From Streptococcus sp. CSL10205-OR2 (GTDB lineage Bacteria; Bacillota; Bacilli; Lactobacillales; Streptococcaceae), in the NCBI RefSeq assembly GCF_025660655.1, contig NZ_JAOTIN010000001.1:124001-188000 (forward strand): a DNA stretch of 64,000 nucleotides, written 5' to 3'. Below the pieces are notes generated by a model. The model worked only from the letters and a program-made list of their open reading frames with translations, was not told where the DNA came from and did no database searches. Positions 21,401 through 29,000 of this stretch are shown here, piece by piece. A program made the translations under genes and the position numbers. The first letter of the stretch is position 1. Every line of letters begins with the position of its first letter.

Positions 21401-24400
21401 TCTTTATTACCAACGGTGTCATTAATGAGTTGACCATTCACATCATAGGCAATAGCTTTTAGGGTACCATCTTCATAAGGAACTGTGAAGGTGAGGTAGA
21501 GATTTCTGTGAGCTGTATTTGACTTATCATCACCTTTATAGACTTGATAAGTGTATCCTGCTTGCGTTGTTTCTTTAGTAAATTTCTTTCTGCCAAGAGA
21601 TCTCGTTTCTCCTTGTTTATTGATAAATTGTAATTCAACCTCAGCGGCATTAGAATAAACAACAACTTCAACATTGTTTTGATTATCTTTTTTAACGACT
21701 GATTCTTTCCAAGCCGGTAACACATGTAGGGTCGTATCTTTAGTATTCCATTGGCTACGGTAGAAATAGTAAGAATCTTTTGGCAATCCTGCTGTATCAA
21801 TAATTCCAAAGTATGAGCTCTTAGGTAGAGGATCACTGAATTTTGCTCCAGAAGTGGTGTTATTCCATGGCGTTGGTTCTCCTAAGTAGTCAAAACCAGT
21901 CCAGATAAATTCACCTAAAACAAAGTCACGAGTAATAACATCATACCAAGCATCACTAGCTACTTTCCCCCACGGCACTGTACTTTGATCATAAGCTGTT
22001 AATTGTTTGTCCGTACGTTGCTCGTTACCTTTGACATTATAGATACCACGGCTATTTACGGCCGAAGCTGTTTCAGAACCATAGATAATCCAATCAGGAT
22101 GAGTCGTGTGTCCTTCATCATATTGGCTACCGCTAGCATAGTTATAACCAACGATTCCTTTTGGTCCTTGCGTTTTATTGGTTAAAGCATTGGCCATGCT
22201 AATAGACGTTTGATGTTTATTTTTAAGTTTATTGTCTCCCAAAGTAGATGGACGAGTACCGTCAACTTCATCAACCCACTTCATTAAATTAGTAATAATT
22301 TCTGGGTAGCGAGATGAGTTGCCGTTATGTCCTTCAAGAACCTCATTACCTGTTGACCACATAATGATAGAGGGATCATTAAGACCACTTTTAACCATTT
22401 GTTTGATGTGGTATTCTGCCCATGTTTGTTCAGTACCTTTTGCACCATTTAAGTGTTGTGCTGTTTCTCCTAATTGTTGATCAAACCAGCGAGCATAGTC
22501 ATAAGTGTTTCCGTTCTTTGCATGAATCCAAGTATCAAAGGCTTCATCAATCAACATCATTCCTTTGCGGTTAGCTATGTCTTTCATAACACGCGCAGAA
22601 GGATTGTGAGTCACACGAACAGTATTAACACCCATATCTTTTAGGAGTTCAAATTGTCTTTCAACAGCATCATAATAAGCTGATGCTCCTAAGCTACCTT
22701 GGTCATGGTGCATGCTGACACCTTTTAGCTTCATCGCTTGACCATTTAATTTAAAACCGGTGTTAGCATCAAAAGAAACAAATCTAAAGCCAACTTCTTG
22801 TTGGTTGGTTTGAATTTTTTGACCATCTTTATAAACTTCTGTTCTAAGAACATAAAGATTAGGATTTTCAACAGACCAAAGTTTAGGGTTTACTAATTTG
22901 AAAGTGCTATTAACTGTTCCAGTTTGGTTGGCTAAAATAGCTAATGAGTCACTTAAATCTGTCGCATGTACCTCGCGACCTAAGCTACCATCTGCATTGC
23001 GTTCAAATAAAATAGTTTTTATTTGAACATTGGCAGTATTACTATCACCATTAATCACTTGAGCACTAATATTGATTGTGCTTCCAGTTGCTTGATTATG
23101 AGTTGTTGCAAGATCTGGGGTCTTAACAGAAACCCCATATTCAGCCAAATGTACTTTTGGTTCAAGATTTAAATGCACAGAGCGGTAAATACCACTTCCT
23201 GAATAAAAACGTGAGCTAGGTACTTTATTAACCACTTTAACAGCCAATGTGTTTTCTTCATTAACCTTGAGATGTGGTGTTAAGTCAAAACTAAAGGCAT
23301 TATAACCGTACGGATGGACTCCTAGTGATGTCCCATTGATGAAAACTTCTGTTTCCATATAAGAACCATCAAACTGAATGCTGACACGTCCCTTTGCAAC
23401 CTCATCATTGATAGAAAATGATTTACGATACCAGCCAGTCCCACCTGGTTTATAACCACTTTCAGCTTCACCATTTGTAGTATAATCTTGTGTTAAACTA
23501 AAATCATGAGGTAGGTTAAGAGTTGACCAGCTAGAATCATCAAATTCTTTACCTGAAGCACCCGCAACTTCACCTAAATGGAATTTCCAGTCATTATCAA
23601 AATTCACATTTTGATCTGTTTTAGTGAAGTGATTAAATTTATGCCATTCTTTAGGAGAAGTGCTAACACCAGTTGTTGACTGAGAATTTCCTTCATTTGT
23701 AATATCAGTACTTTCTCCAGTGCTTGCATTGTCAGTTGCTTCACTAGCATCTGAGGTGTCTGTATTAGCTGTATCATTTGATGCTGTATCATCAGTTGTA
23801 TCAGTACTGTCTGTAGTATCAGAATTAGCACTTGTATCAGAAGTATTATCATTTTCTGAACCTGATTCAGCATCTTGTGGCGAATCAGAATCTTCCGTTC
23901 CAGCTTCTCCAATCAATGCAATCAATTCTAGTTGAATTTCTTGGATTTTCGTTAAGTTTGGAATTGCTTTTTCTAGTTCTAATGTTAAAGCATCAAGTTT
24001 TTCTTGGTAAGCTTCAGGATTTGTTGCTAGACTAGCATAATCTTTTAAGGCATTATAAGCTCCTTGGTAAGCATTTACCACAGTAGTTTTCGATAAAATC
24101 TGTGGTTGACTTCCTAAAATGGCGAATTGATCAATTTGAATACCAAAATTTTGAGCATTATCATTTTTCTCAGAATCTAAACGAACAGTTAAGGAATGAA
24201 TACCTTCTTGAAGAGCAGTTAATGTAATCAATTTTTGATCAGCTGTTCTTTCTGCTGCTTGCCCGCTGAAATATTTTACACCATTAACAGTTGTTGAATG
24301 ACCAAAACCATCTTGAAATGGTAACGTTTGACCATCTAGTTCGACAGTATAAATTCCATGATTTGGTGCTAGTTGTCCTGTAACTTCAATACCAGTTCCA

Positions 24401-24924
24401 TTAAAGAATAAAGTCGCACTGATATCACTCTTATCTTCATTTCTAGAGAAATTGCTCCATTTATTTTTTTGATTGGTTCTAAACCACTTACCATTATAGA
24501 TAACTTCACTAGCATCATCTGGGACATCAACTTTAGTTTCTGTGGCTGGTGTAGTTGGTAGCTCCTCAACGGGTGTTGCTGGAGTTTCTTCTATAATCTC
24601 TTCTGAAATGTCCTCTGTGGCTGGTTGAGTAGAATTTTCAGCTTCAGCAACTGGAGTAGTAGATTCTTCAGTCGATGTTGCAACTTCTTCAGAAGAAGCT
24701 TGACTCTCTCCAACTTCAGAAACTTCTGGTTGTGTTTCTTTTGAAGTTACCTCTGGTTGTGCCGTTACTTCTGGTGTTGCTGCTTCAGTTGTATCAGCCA
24801 TTGCGACTAATGGATTTGCTCCAAATAAGAAAACTCCGACAACTACCGACCCAACTCCTAGAGTTGTTTTTCTAATGGAATAGTGAAAAAGTTTATTCCA
24901 ATTTGATTCCTCACGTCGATTCAT
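14548..24924 (-). CDS. Giant LPXTG surface glycosidase: GH2 plus GH20
   Basis: A 3458-residue wall-anchored enzyme, related in its first half to pneumococcal BgaA. Visible parts: YSIRK/GS signal (about 15-43); a 140-residue module shared with the previous protein (about 135-275); a Ser/Thr/Asp-rich linker (about 345-420); GH2 beta-galactosidase (about 429-1150) with acid/base Glu 861 in STGNEVLEG and nucleophile Glu 951 in GSETASA; Ig-like and Big-type domains; three F5/8 C modules (about 1720-2178); GH20 (about 2275-2760) with DE pair 2585-2586 in HMGVDEFEG; LamG module (about 2790-2950); F5/8 C (about 2960-3095); a FIVAR-like helical segment; the shared cassette; LPNTG at 3423-3427. Removing beta-galactose and then beta-N-acetylhexosamine would unwind LacNAc units of N- or O-glycans (inference). 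The start has AGGAGG well placed. Own promoter, cre site and terminator make it a single-gene unit. Confidence 0.9.
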   Translation of the reverse strand: MNRREESNWNKLFHYSIRKTTLGVGSVVVGVFLFGANPLVAMADTTEAATPEVTAQPEVTSKETQPEVSEVGESQASSEEVATSTEESTTPVAEAENSTQPATEDISEEIIEETPATPVEELPTTPATETKVDVPDDASEVIYNGKWFRTNQKNKWSNFSRNEDKSDISATLFFNGTGIEVTGQLAPNHGIYTVELDGQTLPFQDGFGHSTTVNGVKYFSGQAAERTADQKLITLTALQEGIHSLTVRLDSEKNDNAQNFGIQIDQFAILGSQPQILSKTTVVNAYQGAYNALKDYASLATNPEAYQEKLDALTLELEKAIPNLTKIQEIQLELIALIGEAGTEDSDSPQDAESGSENDNTSDTSANSDTTDSTDTTDDTASNDTANTDTSDASEATDNASTGESTDITNEGNSQSTTGVSTSPKEWHKFNHFTKTDQNVNFDNDWKFHLGEVAGASGKEFDDSSWSTLNLPHDFSLTQDYTTNGEAESGYKPGGTGWYRKSFSINDEVAKGRVSIQFDGSYMETEVFINGTSLGVHPYGYNAFSFDLTPHLKVNEENTLAVKVVNKVPSSRFYSGSGIYRSVHLNLEPKVHLAEYGVSVKTPDLATTHNQATGSTINISAQVINGDSNTANVQIKTILFERNADGSLGREVHATDLSDSLAILANQTGTVNSTFKLVNPKLWSVENPNLYVLRTEVYKDGQKIQTNQQEVGFRFVSFDANTGFKLNGQAMKLKGVSMHHDQGSLGASAYYDAVERQFELLKDMGVNTVRVTHNPSARVMKDIANRKGMMLIDEAFDTWIHAKNGNTYDYARWFDQQLGETAQHLNGAKGTEQTWAEYHIKQMVKSGLNDPSIIMWSTGNEVLEGHNGNSSRYPEIITNLMKWVDEVDGTRPSTLGDNKLKNKHQTSISMANALTNKTQGPKGIVGYNYASGSQYDEGHTTHPDWIIYGSETASAVNSRGIYNVKGNEQRTDKQLTAYDQSTVPWGKVASDAWYDVITRDFVLGEFIWTGFDYLGEPTPWNNTTSGAKFSDPLPKSSYFGIIDTAGLPKDSYYFYRSQWNTKDTTLHVLPAWKESVVKKDNQNNVEVVVYSNAAEVELQFINKQGETRSLGRKKFTKETTQAGYTYQVYKGDDKSNTAHRNLYLTFTVPYEDGTLKAIAYDVNGQLINDTVGNKEVTTFGVAHKLVTTVTKKSEQATDHSLAYVEVEVQDEQGNFVADANNLISIAVEGPAELVAMDNGDATDHQSYQDNNRKAFSGKVIAILRMTGKTGTVKVTASSVGLNASSASFAVTGQENTGDRKIDSYYLSKTMYIKKGTPLSLPDKVTVRYTDGTEEEKTLSFDQEAIAQGLEAGTTFVAKGRIENLDTNAEIVVSVIDQVAAIKNISFASEVGQKPQLPAQVQAYLADGTLLSAQFPVTWNTPEDTRFNTEGLVTIEGVADVLGDKLPVKATIRVARKTTQIDQNVAPAVVQLTEDTTGTTSDNLQAIKDGSLTVSANPKGGPNQTIWSNYGSAQRGDKDSTLSFRYDTAQNIAQVVVYYHQDSASLRLPKATTFSWSTGPGANAENVSATIVNRETVGGLTKITYQLENITPAVIFNVHIENSNETLANNRKPSTGIAELQLMTAIETFTQNSDANINSLRIGNYTVPTNQISQNMSIKAELGDIVASNTDKNVAVTILPIKNNQFRLFTESEDKTRRMVYDLTLVTESPATDTDSRYLSRNSVNLTAGSTEQRNGNQVANAKDFNLNTIWHSAWAGTAKENLWIQLDAGSVQKVNGLAYMGRQDTSNNGKVTDYEILVSSDNATWRKVKEGRFDDVKSWQEVTFEGVDARYVRLKAIHTMGDSSSQADRFMSASEVRLRVESDGTTPPPADPQTPETTNPEALKAQRINLSIGATATASDTERDFWGADKAIDGIVNRGATPNTTQSRWSTNRGETPRVLTVDLGAQKTIDSFVINWERTNIKGFHIEYSTDGSAYQTAYRKTDDTYNELDTTINLTTPITAQFVKLTVDRFDGGTSNWPSVSIYEFQIIGTQTIEDLAHKKVATSNGNEAASFNADKAVDGDSTTRWASSKGQGTKSIQVDLGAAKEVASVVLNWERQNASQYKIQVSQDGQDWTTVKTLTRKPSELKEIINLDTPQEARHVKVLVEAFDSRAQDRSGQMVDWPTVSLFDFEVYGQPIVTKAVKSLRDIANELVLPELAKGMTSWTLPTVPADVDISFIGADFEQIIDYDLTVYQPLVDTTVQVNYKLTRGDETYETPAYSIVVKGQYEVTAEDNAVLPVVPGIAEWKGHTGHFTVNASTRIVVNPKDKEALSYAVQSFKEDYEAITGKSITIVYDTTPTAGDFYFELNETHPGLKEEGYLMTIDDVVKVEASHKTGAFWSTQTLLQVLKQDPDQIAKGIARDYPKYARRGFVLDVGRKPVQLSTLKDMIKSLSWYKYNDFQLHLNDNYIWVEEYQNTDNPYGAYSAFRLESDIKEGGNNGLNKADLTAKDLFYTKEEFRDLILFAKNRGIQIVPEFDAPAHALAFTKVRPDLTMTDKSVRRWVDHLEVSNPEALEFIKSVWNEYLDGEDPVFGSTNVIHMGVDEFEGNNEAFRAFTDSLLKYAISKGKTPRFWGSLTAKPGTTPVQVDGVEMNIWSVGWARPADMYHKGYKLINTLDSSLYWVPGANYYQNLLNSEALYNNWEANKMGNTVIPAGSKQMLGAAFAIWNDLIGNRANGVQDYDVYKGFEQSLPALAAKMWGNRAVGNYRDLTARVEAIGKPAKQNPYKEVASESSVISRYRFDLSNLEDLSGNNNDGVTAKNVDYEAGKNKTAVRFNGGESYIETPITSVGPNNSFSVWVKLDADADGEQILAENGHTALKLVQKETGKVGFSAENYDYSFNYTLPKDEWVQLTFRGYEGRTELYVNNNLVDTLSQSQTGRRSATLVLPTQFIGSKTKALKGMLDDLVINQYQSEEGYLDRAGWQVASDNENADGTADKAFDGDLSTIWHTKWSPSKQELPASITIDMTAPHHVDKLVYVPRKGVKNGNITGYKLYGKLAEADEYHLLKEGALSDDASTKTIAFATEELRYLKLDVISGFGGFGSAAEIMVAQSDIKKPLRELALEGKAHQELASHYTADSVKGLVQALDNAKAIIAKADSNQAAVSQAMTSLQAAIDALEISQEERVSKVPDTAPTAEDKPSITFTNGSSVVNDIPELAFSTEKRELKDDASGVLVQLEVGEIAAIEGISVGHKETKDPNTPNVLKDRDYDLFDISLVDAKGQAISPLKDTLVIMPVDDGKTVGKVVYLPNTDQEEELDFTMTSFEDSDGVTRQGVVFVAKHFSEYGIVYKTVQKPETAVPNTAPTAEDKPVFEGTLETQVPKTAPSYELPEGKIETAVPNTAPSHELLAFDGKLAPMSKGDKQAEKKAVQASSTTQAKVLPNTGDNSNSVVVGTMLALSSLALYGYGRKRRDSEL

Positions 24925-24961
24925 AAATCCCTCCTAAAATTTAAAAAAGTAATATTATGTT

Positions 24962-24975
24962 TGTAAGCGTTTTTA
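24962..24975 (-). promoter_or_regulatory. cre-like CcpA site, GH2/GH20 gene
   Basis: Read on the minus strand, TAAAAACGCTTACA matches TGWAARCGYTWNCW at 13 of 14 positions. It begins eight bases past the -10 and so covers the predicted transcription start. Confidence 0.7.
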
Positions 24976-24983
24976 CAAAGAAT

Positions 24984-25012
24984 ATATTAACATACTTAAT
25001 TTATTAATTCAA
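24984..25012 (-). promoter_or_regulatory. Promoter of GH2/GH20 gene
   Basis: A -35 TTGAAT and a -10 TAATAT are spaced by 17 bases on the minus strand. Both hexamers are imperfect, but position relative to the cre-like site matches the neighbouring glycosidase promoters. Confidence 0.5.
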
Positions 25013-25097
25013 TACGAATCCCCCTAAAACACCTCAAAATAAGTATTTTATTATTTTAAAACCTCTATTTAAAAACTATTTTAAAAAAAATAGTTTA

Positions 25098-25131
25098 AAA
25101 AAGACAAATCAGTTAACTGATTTGTCTTTTT
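25098..25131 (-). terminator. Terminator of the GH31 gene
   Basis: A perfect 34-bp palindrome (AAAAAGACAAATCAGTT and complement) ends the GH31 gene. On the minus strand it runs into T residues. It shares the flank TTTTGGAGAGAA with the other two glycosidase terminators. Confidence 0.82.
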
Positions 25132-26095
25132 GTTTTGGAGAGAATGGCTTAGCAATTACAGTTCATTGTCACGTCTTTTTCTGCCATAGCCATATAAAGC
25201 GAGTGACGATAAAGCAGTGATTGTTCCAAGAATTGGTGAGCTTGAATCATCACCAGTGTTTGGTAAAGCTTTAGCTTGTGTTGTTGAAGAGGATTTGTCA
25301 GCTTTCTTCTCAGACATACCTTTCGCTTCCTTATCTCCTTTACTCATTGGCGACAACTTACCGTCAAAGGCTAGTAACTCATGACTTGGTGCTGTGTTTG
25401 GTACAGCTGTTTCAATCTTACCTTCTGGCAAATCGAAACTTGGTGCAGTCTTAGGCACTTGTGTTTCTAAGGTTCCTTCAAAGACTGGCTTATCTTCTGC
25501 CATTGGTGCTGTATTTGGTACAGCTGTCTCAGGAACAAAATCTGATTCTGGCAATTCATAAGTCGGATAGTTATCTGGAACCTTGATTTCAGGTCTTTGA
25601 GCTGTCTTATACACTATACCATACTCACTAAAGTGTTTTGCAACAAAGACAACCCCTTGAAGAGTCACACCATCAGCATCTACGTATGGCGTCATTTCAA
25701 AGTCAAGCTCTTCTTCTTGGTCAGTATTTGGTAGGTAAACCACTTTTTCAACGACTTTTCCATCATCGATTGGCATGATAACTAAGGTAACTTTTAGTGG
25801 ACTAACCACGTTACCTTTAGCATCAACAAGTGAGATGTCAAAGAGGTCATAGTCTTGATCCTTAAGCACATTTGGTGTCTTTGGATCTTGGGTTTCTTTA
25901 TGGCCAACACTGATGCCAGAAATATGAGCTATTTCACCGACTTCTAGTTGAACCAAGACACCTGACGCATCATCTCTTAACTCACGTTTTTCTGTTGAGA
26001 ATTCAAGTTCTGGTAAGTCATTTACGACGCCACTACCATTGCTAAATTCAATTGATGGTTTGTCTTCAGCTGTTGGGGCAGTATCTGGAATTGCT
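25098..26095 (-). repeat. C-terminal anchor cassette, copy 3
   Basis: The third copy of the anchor cassette. It carries the shared 140-residue domain, the largest number of Pro-Thr repeats (VPDNYPTYELPES, VPNTAPMAEDKP and others), LPNTGDDSSS and the common 3' flank. Confidence 0.85.
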
Positions 26096-29000
26096 ACTTG
26101 ACCGTCATTACCTGAACCAGAGATGACATAGAGTTCTTGTCCAGAAATAAAGCCACCAACACTTGCTTTAAAATTCAATCTAATAAATTGTGCTTTACGA
26201 TTTTGAGGTAGGTAAGCTACTTTATCACCACTGCTTCTTACCCAGTTAATCACTTCTCCAGTACTTGACCAATTGTCACCATCAAGACTAGTATCTATTG
26301 TCAAGCTAGTCAATGTGCCATTCCCAGCATCTCTACGTGGGACATAGATAATATGATCAACAATCTGTTGACTACCTAAATCTAATACCATTGATGATGG
26401 AACAGCTTTATCATTAAACCATTGACTGTGGTATTGCGTTGATTCATCACCATCAAATAGTAATGTTAACGGTTGATTAGGTTGATCAGGAGCTTCTGCA
26501 GTTGCGGTAATACCATCAATCTTATGAGAAAGATCTTTCGTCACTGTTTGTACTGAAATGATTTCAGATGGTTCTGAATTTCCAAGGGGATTATTACCAA
26601 TCACTCTGAAACGATAACTTGTTTCTGGCAAAAGATTGTAAACATTAAGAACATTATTTTCTGTTCGATTGACTTCAACAAACTGTGTTTGACCACCTTG
26701 TGATACTTCTTGTTCTGCAATATACCACATAGTTTTTGGATCTTTATGCCATGAAAGTCTTACGCCACCTTGAGTTGCTCTACTTGCTTTCACCTCAGTT
26801 GGAACAACTGCCTTATCTTCATAATCAATGGTTTGACGAATTGGCAATGCTAAAACCGTTTGAGTTCTTAAATTATTGGCTACTAAAATGTTATCAAGAG
26901 TGCTTTCATTTAAGTAAACATCTTTCAAAGCTTCCAAGGTAATGTAGGCTATTTCTCCTGAACCTGACATTGCTTCTTTTTGACCAAAGTTCACAAAACT
27001 GAACACAACATCCGTTTTTTCATCACGCGCACGCACACGAGAAAAGTTTTCTGCTTGCTTGATAAAGTCTGTTGGTGTCACTGAATTGCTTACTAAACGA
27101 TATTTCGTATTATCAAATTGGAAAACAGATGTTAAGGCATTAGTATTGTCCAAATTATCAGCAATCAATCTCACCTTAACTTGTTCACCAGTAGCCACTT
27201 CCAACTTATCAGCTTCTAAGAAGATGCGACCAGAAGGTGCTTGAGTGGCTGGTGTTTGCACACCACCTTCTAGTTGAACAGCAATCACACTGATATCTTG
27301 GGCATCAATCAGACCGTTGTTGTTAACATCGACGTGTTTGATGTAATCAAAATCACTATCCACAGTTCTAAGACCAGTATAGTTTAAGAAGGATGTCTTA
27401 TCATCTTCAGAGATTTTACCATCGCGGTTAATATCTCCAACAATTTCCATTCTTGTTCCCGGTTTTTTGAAGATTAAGATTTCTTCACCAGAGACGAAAT
27501 TGTTATAGCCTGCTGCAATATTAGCACGAACGTAACGAGCTTTTGGAGCTGTGAAGCGATATGTTTTTACTTGACTATTTCTAGCCCAGTTAGTGTAAAA
27601 TTCATCTCTTGTCCAGTTTTTACCATCTTCACTCGTTTCAAAGAAAAGTCTAGTAATAATACCGTTAGAACCACCATCTGTTCTTGGATGATATTCCAAA
27701 TAATCGACTTGATAAACACCACCAAGGTCCATGGTAATGGTTGCTGGGAAGGTTACTCGTTGACTCCATTGACTATGGAATTGGTCACCTAGTTGTTTGT
27801 TAAACAATTTTTCAAGACCTTGACCTGGTTGTGCCGTCATACTTGATGTGGCACTGATGCCTTCAATAGCATTCATCAATGGGTCTTCACTGGTTTTTGC
27901 AGTAACAACAGCTGACCAATCAGAAACACCTTTCGCATTAACCGCTCTAACTGCAAACTCGTGTGAGCTACCATAGTTTAAATCTTCAAACAAGAAAGAG
28001 TTGCCTTTAATGCCTGTGTAGATGACACCATCTCTCTTAACATCATAAGTATCTGCATCATCTACCGGTTGCCAAACAACTGTGATAGAAGTTGCAGAAA
28101 TAAGTTCTTCTGGTGTTTCCACTTGAGTGGGAACAGTTGGTTCAGCTAAATCTTCAGGAACTTCTTTATCTGCAGCTTTATTGATGAAACCATTAACTGT
28201 TACCACCATTTTAGACGTTGATACATCTGCTGCTGCCAATTTAATTTTTACAAGACTATTTTGAGCCACGCGTAATCCTTGAACCTCTGTACTCTTAGGA
28301 TTATAAGTTTCCATGATGGGATGTTCATGGTAGAAGAAGACATTAGTGCCATTTTGATAGGCTTCTAAACTATTAACACGCGTTAGAGTAACAGCTTCAC
28401 CATTGATGGTTGCTGTCACACTGTCAACATCTTCAGAAACATTGACATGAAGTTCAGTGGTTTTGTTTTTGTTGAATCCTTCAAAACTACCTTCGGTTGC
28501 ATTGATGGTTAAAATAGCTGATCCTTTGACGTTAGAATCGCCAGCATGACTCTCAATGAGTGTTTTAGCAACTTTACCTGATTTGTAATCAACTGTTAAA
28601 CCATCGTCTTCTACTAGAGTGAAGTTAGTATCCTTATGAGGGTAGAAAGTAATGAGGCGATTAGTACGATCAATCTCAGTTGGATTATTATTAGGATTTG
28701 TCATCGGGATAATAGCCCCGTTTTTAACAAACACAGGAATTTTCCAAAGTGGTGCTTCAAAGCCATTTAAGACTTGACCACCTTGGTATTTTTCGCCCGT
28801 ATAAAAATCAATCCACTCAATAGAGGCATCTGGCAAGAAGATGTTGTTACGAATATCATCACCATTTTCTTGCATGGCAGTATCTTGATAAATCGGCGCA
28901 ACCAACAAGTTATCACCATACATATATTGATATTGAACAGATTTAGAATAATTGATAGCTTCATCTGGGAAATCAATCAGCATGGCTCTCACAATTGGTT

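Noticed and set aside
23604..23935. Open frames on both strands over the Ser/Thr/Asp linker
   Set aside because: They arise from the low-complexity repeats of the large gene and have no binding site or recognisable product.
5802..25131. The three similar palindromes as transposon or attachment ends
   Set aside because: Each sits exactly after a stop codon with a T run, as terminators do, and no transposase or target duplication is seen.
25156..26095. Pro-Thr repeats of the anchor cassettes as a CRISPR array
   Set aside because: The repeats are in frame, vary in length and encode a wall-spanning protein segment.
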